Shown: positions 26,392 to 34,365 of the stretch, in pieces | Layout of the letters: each line of letters begins with the position of its first letter | Position numbering within the stretch: the stretch's first letter is position 1 | NCBI GenBank assembly: GCA_046331705.1 | Contig: JAXLQJ010000015.1 | Coordinates: 1 to 64,000 of the forward strand | Origin: JADJOY01 sp046331705 [NCBI: bacterium] | GTDB lineage: Bacteria > JADJOY01 | Length of the DNA: 64,000 bases | Direction of reading: 5' to 3' | The notes under the pieces: model-generated | Told to the model about the DNA's origin: nothing | Databases searched by the model: none | What the model saw: the letters and a program-made list of their open reading frames with translations, nothing else | Made by a program: the position numbers and the translations under genes

Positions 26392-27413
26392 TGGCTCTCG
26401 CGGAGGGTGCGCGGATCGAGCACGTCTCGAAGCGCGTCCCCCACGACGTTCACCGCGAGGATCAGGACGAAGAGCGCGATGCCGGCGGCGGTCAGGTTCC
26501 ACCACACGGCGGGCTCGCGCGCCAGCTCGTCGCGCGCGCGATCGATCATCTGCCCCCAGCTTCCCGGGACGCCGATGCCGAGGAACGAGAGCACCGCCTC
26601 CGAGAGCACCAGCCCCGAGAACGTCAGCACGAAGGTGATCACGATCAGGTGCGACAGGTTCGGTAGGACGTGGCGGAACACGATCTTGAGATCGTTCACG
26701 CCGAGCGCCCGCGCGGCCTGCACGTAGTCCATCTCGCGCAGCTTCAAGGTCTCGCCGCGCGCCATGCGGCAGAAGCCCACCCAGCTCGTGACCCCGAGCG
26801 CCACGCACACCTGGAGCGTGCCGCGACCGAGCGCCATCACCAGCGCGATCAGCAACAGCAACGTCGGCATGGAGGCGAGCGTGGACATGACGAAGAACAC
26901 CGCATCGTCCACCCATCCGCCGCGGTAGCCGGCCGACACGCCGAACAGGAGCGCCAACGGGATCGCGATCAGGCTCGTGACCCCGCCGATGAGCAACGCC
27001 ACGCGCGCGCCCTTGAGCACCAGGTAGAGGCAGTCGCGACCGAGCACGTCGGTGCCGAACGGATGCTTGCCGGGGTGCTTGAGCGCCGAGCCGCCGTAGA
27101 ACTCCACCTTCGCGAAGGGCGCGGAGTAGCTTTTCTCCTGCGAGCCCGCGAACGCGCGGTCGATCGGGCTGCGCGCCTCGTGAGCGGCGACCACGTCGCC
27201 GCCCGCGGCCGAGCCGCCGACCCAGCGCACCGAGTCGACGAGCGCCACCAGCAAGTAGAGGCCGATCACCGCGAGCGCGATGGGACGGCGCCGCACCAGG
27301 TCGCGCGTGGCTTCCAGCCAGAGCCGATCGCGGCGGATCGCGCGCGCCACGGCCACGCTGCCGATCAGCGCCGCTGCGACGACGACGTTCGAGACGATCC
27401 AGCCCTCGATCAT
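26388..27413 (-). CDS. Peptide ABC transporter permease (OppC/DppC-like)
   Basis: This 341-residue inner-membrane permease has one N-terminal segment plus the five-helix BPD_transp domain (residues about 130-335). The EAA-type coupling loop is present (GETLKLREMDYVQAARALGVNDLKIVFRHVLPN). HPFGTDVLGRD is the hallmark of the OppC family. An unusual feature is an extra N-terminal membrane segment (IVSNVVVAAALIGSVAVA) preceding a loop before the standard first helix. It pairs with the permease encoded upstream. The 37-bp gap before it is the longest in the operon. Confidence 0.9.
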   Translation of the reverse strand: MIEGWIVSNVVVAAALIGSVAVARAIRRDRLWLEATRDLVRRRPIALAVIGLYLLVALVDSVRWVGGSAAGGDVVAAHEARSPIDRAFAGSQEKSYSAPFAKVEFYGGSALKHPGKHPFGTDVLGRDCLYLVLKGARVALLIGGVTSLIAIPLALLFGVSAGYRGGWVDDAVFFVMSTLASMPTLLLLIALVMALGRGTLQVCVALGVTSWVGFCRMARGETLKLREMDYVQAARALGVNDLKIVFRHVLPNLSHLIVITFVLTFSGLVLSEAVLSFLGIGVPGSWGQMIDRARDELAREPAVWWNLTAAGIALFVLILAVNVVGDALRDVLDPRTLRESQ

Positions 27414-27450
27414 GCGGGCTCGAGGGACGAAGGGAGGGCGAGGAGGCGCG

Positions 27451-28413
27451 TCATTCGAGTCGGACTCGCGGGTCGACGATCGCGTAGCTCACGTCGGTGA
27501 GGATCTGGGCGGCCACGAACAAGAGCGCGCCGATGTAGACCATCGTGCGCAACGTCGAGAAGTCGTTGCCCTGGATCGCGTCCACGGTCACCGAGCCGAG
27601 CCCGGGGATGCCGAAGAACGATTCGAGGAGCAACGCGCCCGTGAACAGGAAGGGGATCTGGATGACGACGTTGGTGAGCACGGGAATGAGCGCGTTTCGG
27701 AGCACGTGACGGCCCATCACGCGAGCCTCGCCGCAGCCCTTGGCGCGCGCCGTGCGCACGTAATCGCGGCTGGTTTCCTCCACGAACACCGTACGGTAGA
27801 GACGGATCTCGGCGCCGAGCTCGGCGGCCAGGCCGACCAGGATCGGCAGCGCGACGAAGCGCGCGATGACGTCGGCCGAGCGGTCGAAGCCGGAGATCGG
27901 GAACCAGCGCAAGAGTTTTCCGATCAGGAACTGCGCGCCCACGATGTAGAGCAGGATGGAGACGCTCATCGCCAGCACGCACAGCACCAAGCCCATGCGG
28001 TCGATGTAGGTGTTGCGGAAGAACGCCACGAAGAGCGAGAGCGGCACGCCCAGGCCGACGCCGAGCACGAAGAGCGGCACCGTGAGCGTGAGGCTCGGGA
28101 CGACGCCGTTCCGCAACCGCTCGGAGATCGGGGCGCTGTCCGCGTCGCTCTTGCCGAAATCGAAGGTCAGCGCGCGGCGGAAATGGGTGAAGAGCAGATT
28201 GTCGCTCGCGTTCTCCCACGGCCACAGCGGCCGGTCGTAACCGTGCTCGTGCTTCCAGTTCTCGATCACCTTGGGCGACGCTTTCTCGCCCACGGCGCGA
28301 CGCGCCATGTTGTCGGGATTGGCGACCGAGAAGAAGAGGATGAAGAGGAACAGCAGCACGCCGAGGACCGTCAGCATCCCGTAGAGCAGGCGGCGGACCA
28401 CGTAGGCCAGCAT
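27451..28413 (-). CDS. Peptide ABC transporter permease (OppB/DppB-like)
   Basis: This 320-residue permease has an N-terminal anchor (YVVRRLLYGMLTVLGVLLFL) and the BPD_transp helices. The coupling motif is ETSRDYVRTARAKGCGEARVMGRHVLRNALIP, followed by LLESFFGIPGLGSVTVDAI. A long periplasmic insertion (about residues 40-80, including NWKHEHGYDRPLWPW) precedes the transport core, as in OppB and YejB. The ATG at 28413 shares one base with the stop of the binding-protein gene (TGATG); a GTG just before it is an alternative. It forms the channel with the OppC-like partner. Confidence 0.92.
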   Translation of the reverse strand: MLAYVVRRLLYGMLTVLGVLLFLFILFFSVANPDNMARRAVGEKASPKVIENWKHEHGYDRPLWPWENASDNLLFTHFRRALTFDFGKSDADSAPISERLRNGVVPSLTLTVPLFVLGVGLGVPLSLFVAFFRNTYIDRMGLVLCVLAMSVSILLYIVGAQFLIGKLLRWFPISGFDRSADVIARFVALPILVGLAAELGAEIRLYRTVFVEETSRDYVRTARAKGCGEARVMGRHVLRNALIPVLTNVVIQIPFLFTGALLLESFFGIPGLGSVTVDAIQGNDFSTLRTMVYIGALLFVAAQILTDVSYAIVDPRVRLE

Positions 28414-30452
28414 CACTGACGCTCGCGCAGGAAGGTGACCACGCCAGGCACGGTGATCAACACCGCGAGGCATGCCAGCGTGTACGCCGGCCACATCACC
28501 GGCTGGTTCCACCCGTCACGCACGCGATCGCGCAGCTCGGGCTCGACGTCCCGGTACTTGGTCATCGGGGTGGACATGCCGAAGGGCTTCACGTTGTGCA
28601 CCCATTGGTGGCGCAGCGAGTACGCCTCGTTGAACATGAGGTCGATCATCGGCGCGTCGTGCTCGGTGATCGCGCGCAGCTCCCGGATCAGCCGCATCCG
28701 CTCGTCGTCGTTCTCGCGGGCCTTGGCGAGCTCGAAGAGCCGGTCGTATTCCGGGTTCGAGTAGTTCATGTCGTTCGGCCCGCCGTACTTGACGCGCCCT
28801 TGCTCGGTGACGAGCAGGAACAGGAAGTTCTCCGGATCCGGGTAGTCGGCCGACCAGCCCCAGAAGTAGATCTGGTGGGCGCCCTTCTTGAGCTTCTCCT
28901 GGAACTGGTTGTAGTTGGTGGCGTCGATGCGCACGTCGAGGCCGATCTGCCGCCATTCGTCCACGAAGAACTGGTAGCGCAGCATCCCGTCGACGCTGGT
29001 GTCGCCGCTGTCGAAGACCAGCCTGAGGGGCTTGCCGGTCGCGGGATCGACGCCCCCCGCGTAGCCGGCGTCGGCCAGGAGCTGCTTGGCGCGCTCGATG
29101 TCGACGTGCCGGTAGGGGTTGCGGTAGCTCGCCTCGAAGCCGAAGAGCGACGGCGGGATCATGTAGTCGGCGGGCACGCCGCGGCCGTTGAGGAAGAGCC
29201 GCAGCCATTCCTTGGTGTCGACGCACAGGCTCATCGCCTGGCGCAGGAGCCGCGCCCGCTCGCCGCCTGCGTGGCCCACGGTCTTGTCCTGCATGTTGAA
29301 GCCCAGGTAGTAGAACGCCGGCTCGACGGTCTTCTCGAGGCCGATGCCGAGCTTCGCCATCTCGGGAGTGAGCTGGCCGTTGGCGACGACCTTGTCGAAG
29401 CTCTCCTTCACGATTCCCGAGGCGTCGTAGTAGCCCTGCAGGAATTTGTTGAAGCGCGGGATGTCTTCTTTCTCGCGGCGGTACTCGACGCGTTCGATGA
29501 ACGGAACGGGTTTGCCCACGTAGCGCGGATCGAGGCGGCCGAGCTCCGCGTCACCGGGCTCACCCTCCGACGGGTAGAGCGCGCCGGGACGGTTCCACTC
29601 GGGGTGGCGGAAGCCGTACCAGTTGCGATTCGCTTCCAGCACGATCCGCGCCTGCTTGTCGTAGACCGTGATCTTGTAGGCCGCGTTGGCCACCGGATGG
29701 TCCTGAAGCAGGGGGTGCCCGTTCTTGCCGTCGTAGTACTGCACCGCTTCCCAGGGCACGGGCGTGGAGAACGGGAACGCGAGCCAGTAGAGGATCTGCG
29801 GGTACGGGTGGTCGAGCACCAGCTCGAGCGTGTGCGCGTCCGGCGCGCGGATGCCCTCGATGGGGCCGACCGCCGCGTACTGGACGTGCGCCGGCTGAGC
29901 GACGAATCCGGGATCGCTCTTGCGCCGCGCTTCCAGTCGATCGATGAAGTCCTTGAACCCCAGCACGTTCGACATCGGATCGACGAAGGGGCTCACCACC
30001 TTCGGGTCCGCGACCCGCATGTACGCGAACTCGAGGTCCTGCGCCGTGATCTCGCGTGTCCTGCGGCCCGCCCCGCCCAGCTCGAAGCAGGGGTCGTCGG
30101 CGTAAAGCAGATCGGGCAGAAACTCGATCCGATAGCGGATGCGCCCGTCCGCGAGGTGCTCGGCGACGGGGACGCTCTTCGCGATGCCGGGGATGAGCGT
30201 GTAGGGACGCTTGAGGAAGTGGAACTCGAGCGGGGTGTCGAAGATGTTGCCGGTGAAGGCGTGCTCGGTGGTGGTGTACGAGACAGCGGGGTCGAGCGTC
30301 TTGGGCGGATCGTCGAATGCCACGTAGAGGACGTCCCGGCCGCGGTCGCTGGCGGGGTACGGATTGTTGGTGCACGCGGCCAGCGCGAAGAGGAGCGTCC
30401 CCGCCACCCGCGCCAGCGGACGAAGGCGTGGCGTGCGCGCGGGCTCGCTCAT
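28413..30452 (-). CDS. Peptide ABC transporter substrate-binding lipoprotein (SBP_bac_5 family) with C-terminal membrane segment
   Basis: This 679-residue SBP family 5 protein captures peptides or similar solutes for the importer encoded downstream. The lipoprotein signal ends LLFALAAC, followed by YVAFDDPPKTLDPAVSYTTTEHAFTGNIFDTPLEF, the family's N-terminal signature. Also present are YFWGWSADYPDPENFL and DAPMIDLMFNEAYSL. Unusually, it ends with a hydrophobic segment (about 652-672, YTLACLAVLITVPGVVTFL) and RERQ, so it may be anchored at both ends. The ATG at 30452 follows GGGAAG. The length, well above the usual 530-550, reflects insertions plus this tail. Confidence 0.9.
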   Translation of the reverse strand: MSEPARTPRLRPLARVAGTLLFALAACTNNPYPASDRGRDVLYVAFDDPPKTLDPAVSYTTTEHAFTGNIFDTPLEFHFLKRPYTLIPGIAKSVPVAEHLADGRIRYRIEFLPDLLYADDPCFELGGAGRRTREITAQDLEFAYMRVADPKVVSPFVDPMSNVLGFKDFIDRLEARRKSDPGFVAQPAHVQYAAVGPIEGIRAPDAHTLELVLDHPYPQILYWLAFPFSTPVPWEAVQYYDGKNGHPLLQDHPVANAAYKITVYDKQARIVLEANRNWYGFRHPEWNRPGALYPSEGEPGDAELGRLDPRYVGKPVPFIERVEYRREKEDIPRFNKFLQGYYDASGIVKESFDKVVANGQLTPEMAKLGIGLEKTVEPAFYYLGFNMQDKTVGHAGGERARLLRQAMSLCVDTKEWLRLFLNGRGVPADYMIPPSLFGFEASYRNPYRHVDIERAKQLLADAGYAGGVDPATGKPLRLVFDSGDTSVDGMLRYQFFVDEWRQIGLDVRIDATNYNQFQEKLKKGAHQIYFWGWSADYPDPENFLFLLVTEQGRVKYGGPNDMNYSNPEYDRLFELAKARENDDERMRLIRELRAITEHDAPMIDLMFNEAYSLRHQWVHNVKPFGMSTPMTKYRDVEPELRDRVRDGWNQPVMWPAYTLACLAVLITVPGVVTFLRERQ

Positions 30453-30548
30453 GGCCGCTCTTCCCATCCCATCGTGCGCCGTTGCTCCCACGAGCGACCG
30501 TACTCGGCGCGCGGCGTGCGGCGCAAGAGCCGCCGGGCAGGCCGAGCG

Positions 30549-31457
30549 TCAACCGCCGTGGGCGGCGGGATCGTCGGCCTGCGGTGCCTCCGCGGGAGCC
30601 TCGCGCGCGGGCGCCACCGCGTCGAGGTCCACGATGGTGGCTCCCGCCGGTGGGCTGAGCTGGAAGAGGCCCGCGGGCAGCGCGGGTCCGAGCTCGGCGC
30701 GCGGCACCGCGATCGAGAGCGTGAGGCCGTAGCGGGGCACCTCGAGGGTCAGCTTGCGTGGCACGGGCTCGCTCGCGCCATCCCAGGTGGCGTGGTAGCG
30801 GGTCGAACCGTCGGGGTCCAGCTCGTCGAGCGCGAGCGGCGCGCCGGTCTGGGGGTCGATGCGCAAGCGGCGTGGACCGCTGCCTGCCCCCGCGGGCACG
30901 TCGACCGCGAACGCGCGCTCGCGCTCGCTCAGCAGCGCGGTGAGCCCCTGGCCGGTGGCGAGGGGTGTCGCCAGCAGTGCGTCGACCAGCGACGACGCCG
31001 GCAGCGGCGGCAACACCAGCGACGGCGTGAACGGCGCGTCGTCGTTCGCGATCGTGCCGCGAAAGAACCGCTCGTCGGTGGACGTGTAGGCCGTCAGTCG
31101 ATCGCCGTCGATCGCCAGGATCAGCGTCGGGCCGATCAAGCTCAGGGTCTCGAGCCTGAGCGAGGCGGGTCGCGCCACCACCACGGCTGCGTCGGTGGAA
31201 AACGATTCGCCGTCGAGCGTGACCTCGAGCTTGGCTCGCGCCCGAAAGCTCGTCACGCGCGCGCGCCGCGCCACCACGCGGCGCAGCGCCTCCTCGGGGG
31301 CGAGTGTCGGGCCGAGTGGTTCGGGCCGAAGCGCCGGCGGGCAACCGCCGAGGCCGAGCGCGCCGGCGGCGAGCGCGAGGGCGAGGGCAAGCGTGCGAGC
31401 AGCCGATCGCCGCGCACCGCGCGCGAGGGGGCTCGGCGCGGCCGTTCGCGGCGTCAC
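30549..31457 (-). CDS. LolB/LolA-like outer-membrane lipoprotein (DUF4292-like)
   Basis: This 302-residue protein has a long signal with lipobox LGLGGC (Cys39). The mature part has a LolA/LolB-type beta-barrel profile: TSFRARAKLEVTLDGESFSTDAAVVVARPASLRLETLSLIGPTL, typical of DUF4292 proteins found next to TPR lipoproteins. It is inferred to help handle lipids or lipoproteins at the outer membrane. The C-terminus is Ala/Pro-rich. Its start overlaps the upstream TPR gene's stop (ATGA), so the two are coupled. It is the downstream member of the pair. Confidence 0.75.
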   Translation of the reverse strand: MTPRTAAPSPLARGARRSAARTLALALALAAGALGLGGCPPALRPEPLGPTLAPEEALRRVVARRARVTSFRARAKLEVTLDGESFSTDAAVVVARPASLRLETLSLIGPTLILAIDGDRLTAYTSTDERFFRGTIANDDAPFTPSLVLPPLPASSLVDALLATPLATGQGLTALLSERERAFAVDVPAGAGSGPRRLRIDPQTGAPLALDELDPDGSTRYHATWDGASEPVPRKLTLEVPRYGLTLSIAVPRAELGPALPAGLFQLSPPAGATIVDLDAVAPAREAPAEAPQADDPAAHGG

Positions 31458-33313
31458 GGGCTCGCGGGGGCGGCGGACGGCTCGCCGCCGGTCAGCTCGT
31501 CGAGCTTCTTGCGTACCTCGGCCTTCGACGCGTCGATCTCCAGCACGCGCCGGTAGGTCTCGATGGCACGCGCCTTCTTTCCTGCGGCGCGATACGCGTC
31601 ACCCAGGTGCTCGGTGATCACGGCGTCCTCGGGAACCAGCTCGACCGCGCGTTCGAGGGTCGTGACCGCCCCATCCAGATCGCCGCGTCGGAACTGCGTC
31701 CAGCCGAGGCTGTCGACGTAGTAGCCGTCTTCGGGCTCGATCTCGAGGGCGCGGCGGATCAGTGCCTCGGCCTCGTCGAGGCGCTGCCCCTTGTCCGCCC
31801 ACGTGTAGCCCAGGTAGTTGAGCGCGCGCGCATCGCGCGGGTCGCGCTCGATGACCGCCTGCATCTCGCGCTCGGCGTCGGCCGCGCGACCTTGCTTGTC
31901 GTAGAGCACGCCGAGGTCGAAGCGGACGTTGGTGTCGTCGGGCGCGAGGGTACGCGCCGCTTCCAGCGACTCGATCGCGTGCAGCGGCTGCGCGGCTTTC
32001 TCCTGGACGTACGCGAGCACGCGGTAGAGGCGCACCTTCGGGTCGGGCGCGTCGTGGGTCGCGTCGCTGCCGTGGCTGTCGGCGGTCGGGCCGCCGGTCT
32101 CGGCGACGGCAGGAGTGTCCGCGGCGTCGTTGGCGGCGTTCGCGTGCTCGAGCGCCTCTTCCAGGACGCGGATCGCGCCGGGCGCGTCGTTGCGCTCTTC
32201 GACGAGCAGCACCGCCATGCGCAGCCGCGAATCCACGTACTCGGGCAGGTCCGGGCCGACCTTCGCGAAAGCGTCGAGGGCGCGGTCGACCTCGCCTTTC
32301 TTGCTGAGCGCGAGACCGAGGTAGTAGGCAACCTTGAGCATCTCGGGCCGCTCTTCGAGCAAGAGGCTGAGCTCGGTGATCGCGTCGTCGACGCGATCCT
32401 GCTCGAGGAAGATGAGGCCGAGCCCGAGGCGCGCCTCGGCCGGCTCGGGGTCGCGCTTCTTGAGCTCCTCGAGCTCCGTGATCGCGTCGCCGAGGCGGCT
32501 CTGCTGGATCAGGAGGCGGCTCAAGCGGCGGCGCACCTGGTGATTGTCGGGGTTGATCGCCAGCACCTTGCTGTAGGTGGCGGCGGCCTGGTCGCTCTTG
32601 CCCCAGCGCTCGTAGAGCACGGCCAGCTCGACCAGCGCGCGCTCGGACTCGGGTTGGAGCTCGAGCGCGGCGAGGAACTGTGCTTCCGCCGCCTCGTAGC
32701 GGCCCAGGCTCGCGAGCATCTGCGCCAGGGTGGAGCGCGCTTGGAAGGACTGCGGATCGACCGCGACGAGACGCTCGAGCAACGCCGCCGCGTCCGCCAG
32801 ACGATTCTGTCGAACCCGAAGCAGCGCGAGCTGGAAGAGCGCGCCGGGATCTTGCGGATTCGCGGCGAGGATCGCTTCGTAGCTCTGCGCCGCGCGCGCC
32901 GGATCCGTGGTGGCGAAGATGCGCGCCTCGAGGAACTGGGCCTCGGAGTAGCGCGGGTCGAGCGCCAGCGCGGTCTGGACGTGCTCGAGGGCGCGCTCGG
33001 GTTGGCCGAGGTCGAGGTAGACCTTGGCGAGCGTGGTCTGCAGGTACGGCGATCGAGGATCGGCGAGCGCCGCCGCCTCGAACCAGCGGATCGCGTCTCC
33101 GTAGCGATGGAAGAGCAACGCGCGGTTGGCCTCGATCGTCGCGAGGTACGAGTCGGCGTTGCCGGTGACCTCGATGGGCGGCGGAGGAGGCGGCGCCGAG
33201 GGAGGCTGCTGCGCCGGCGGTACGACCGCGGCGCAGCCCGCGAGGAGCACCGACGCCAGCCATGCGCGAGGAACGAGGCTCTTCGAGTGCGCAGTTCGAA
33301 TCAACGCTTTCAC
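31454..33313 (-). CDS. TPR-repeat lipoprotein
   Basis: This 619-residue protein has a lipoprotein signal (AWLASVLLAGC, Cys27) and a Pro-rich linker. More than ten tetratricopeptide repeats follow; clear ones include LAKVYLDLGQPERALEHVQTALALDP and LNYLGYTWADKG. Such proteins are scaffolds for envelope complexes, here together with the LolB-like protein with which it is coupled by ATGA. An acidic, low-complexity insert (about residues 385-415, DAADTPAVAETGGPT) interrupts the repeats. The GTG at 33313 was chosen: it begins the signal, directly after GGGAG. Confidence 0.85.
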   Translation of the reverse strand: MKALIRTAHSKSLVPRAWLASVLLAGCAAVVPPAQQPPSAPPPPPPIEVTGNADSYLATIEANRALLFHRYGDAIRWFEAAALADPRSPYLQTTLAKVYLDLGQPERALEHVQTALALDPRYSEAQFLEARIFATTDPARAAQSYEAILAANPQDPGALFQLALLRVRQNRLADAAALLERLVAVDPQSFQARSTLAQMLASLGRYEAAEAQFLAALELQPESERALVELAVLYERWGKSDQAAATYSKVLAINPDNHQVRRRLSRLLIQQSRLGDAITELEELKKRDPEPAEARLGLGLIFLEQDRVDDAITELSLLLEERPEMLKVAYYLGLALSKKGEVDRALDAFAKVGPDLPEYVDSRLRMAVLLVEERNDAPGAIRVLEEALEHANAANDAADTPAVAETGGPTADSHGSDATHDAPDPKVRLYRVLAYVQEKAAQPLHAIESLEAARTLAPDDTNVRFDLGVLYDKQGRAADAEREMQAVIERDPRDARALNYLGYTWADKGQRLDEAEALIRRALEIEPEDGYYVDSLGWTQFRRGDLDGAVTTLERAVELVPEDAVITEHLGDAYRAAGKKARAIETYRRVLEIDASKAEVRKKLDELTGGEPSAAPASP

Positions 33314-33439
33314 TCCCGTACGCGGCCGCGGGCAGCGCGGCGCGCGCGATAACGTAATGCGCAACCTCGAGTGTGGCGCCGGCGTCCGACCCGTCGCAGC
33401 AGCGCCGAAGCGCCGCAGGCCGTGTAGGATCGGGTGCCG

Positions 33440-34144
33440 ATGAGCACGATCGCGTCGCCACCCGCGCCGCCCGTCGCGAGCGCTCCGCCGCAGCGCATGT
33501 CGCGGCGGCGCTGGCTGGGGCTCGGTGTCGGCGGCGGTGCGTTGCTCGCGCTGGGCTCGCTGCTCTGGCGAGGGACGCGCCCGCCGCGCTCGGAGCCGGT
33601 GTGGGCGGTGGGGCCGTGGCGGACCGTGAACCGCTCCGAGGCGACGATCATCGCTGCGCTCGCCGCGCGACTCGTGGATCCGGGAGACGTGACCGGCGCC
33701 GAGCCACCGGATCTCGAGCAGGTGGCGCGCTGGTTCGACGCTTTCCTGACCTTCGCCCATCCCGAGGTGAAGCGCGATCTGCGTGCGTTGCTGGCGGCGT
33801 TCGACGGGGTGGGTCCGCTTGCGATCGCGGTGCCCGGGCGATTCGTCAATCTCTCGGCAGGCGATCAAGCGCGCGTGCTGCGCCGCTGGGAGCGCGGCCC
33901 GCACCCGATGCGAATGGGCTTCGCGGCGCTCAAGCAGCTCGCCTACATGGCGCACTACGGACGCGACGCCACCTGGTCCGCGATCGGCTACGACGGCCCG
34001 ATCGTGCCGCGCGGCTATGCCGGCGGGGAACGGAGCTGGTTCGATCCCGCGTGGGTGGCCGCCGACGGCGACGATGGCGTCGGCCCCGATGGCCGAGGTC
34101 GATGGCGGCGCGCCGCGCCTGCAGGAAGCGCGACCCCCTCATGA
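33440..34144 (+). CDS. Tat-exported gluconate 2-dehydrogenase subunit 3-like protein
   Basis: This 234-residue protein has a twin-arginine signal (SRRRWLGLG, residues 21-29) with a following hydrophobic stretch. A helical domain like gluconate 2-dehydrogenase subunit 3 follows: NRSEATIIAALAARLVDPGD, and later GFAALKQLAYMAHYG. Such small subunits escort the GMC-type flavoprotein through the Tat pathway. The downstream GMC oxidoreductase lacks its own signal, so it may hitchhike. The ATG at 33440 (or a GTG six bases earlier) is the start. Its stop overlaps the copy-A ATG at 34141 (ATGA). The C-terminal tail after about 215 is Arg/Gly-rich and looks degenerate. Confidence 0.75.
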   Translation: MSTIASPPAPPVASAPPQRMSRRRWLGLGVGGGALLALGSLLWRGTRPPRSEPVWAVGPWRTVNRSEATIIAALAARLVDPGDVTGAEPPDLEQVARWFDAFLTFAHPEVKRDLRALLAAFDGVGPLAIAVPGRFVNLSAGDQARVLRRWERGPHPMRMGFAALKQLAYMAHYGRDATWSAIGYDGPIVPRGYAGGERSWFDPAWVAADGDDGVGPDGRGRWRRAAPAGSATPS

Positions 34145-34162
34145 TCGTCCGCGGGCGAACGC
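34141..34162 (+). repeat. Direct repeat copy A: duplicated start region of the GMC gene
   Basis: ATGATCGTCCGCGG followed by GCGAACGC. It matches copy B at 34344-34365 at 20 of 22 positions. The ATG overlaps the upstream gene's stop as ATGA, so it looks like the ancestral GMC start. From here a mini reading frame of 68 codons runs through the hairpin element and stops at 34347. Confidence 0.75.
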
Positions 34163-34275
34163 GGTGTTTCCTCGGGGGGCTGTTCCAGCCCCCCGCCCCG
34201 TCGCGGCGAAGCCGCGTCGGGGCCCCACCCCTGAGCCACTCGCGTTGCTCGCGCGTCGCCGCTGGCGCCGGTCTC
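34160..34275 (-). repeat. Second copy of the hairpin-repeat element, minus orientation
   Basis: Read on the minus strand, this matches the cluster at 4184-4865: a GCGAGC-rich stretch, AGGGGTGGGGCCCC, hairpin CGCGGC-TTC-GCCGCG (34202-34216) and hairpin GGGGGGCTG-GAA-CAGCCCCCC (34174-34194). The outer pairing GCCCCG/CGGGGC extends the middle stem. The 3' spacer of the cluster units is not conserved here. It lies between the two 22-bp direct repeats, in the gap between the subunit-3-like gene and the GMC gene. Confidence 0.8.
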
Positions 34276-34343
34276 GATCGCGAGCGCGCGTGTCCGGCTC
34301 GGTCGCTCGAGGACGGGCGCGCCTCGGCATGCCTGAGCTCGCC

Positions 34344-34365
34344 ATGATCGTCCGCGGCCGCACGC
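34344..34365 (+). repeat. Direct repeat copy B, containing the present GMC start
   Basis: ATGATCGTCCGCGG followed by CCGCACGC, 20 of 22 identical to copy A 203 bp upstream. Its ATG overlaps the TGA of the mini reading frame started by copy A (ATGA), so translational coupling appears kept on both sides of the insertion. Confidence 0.75.
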
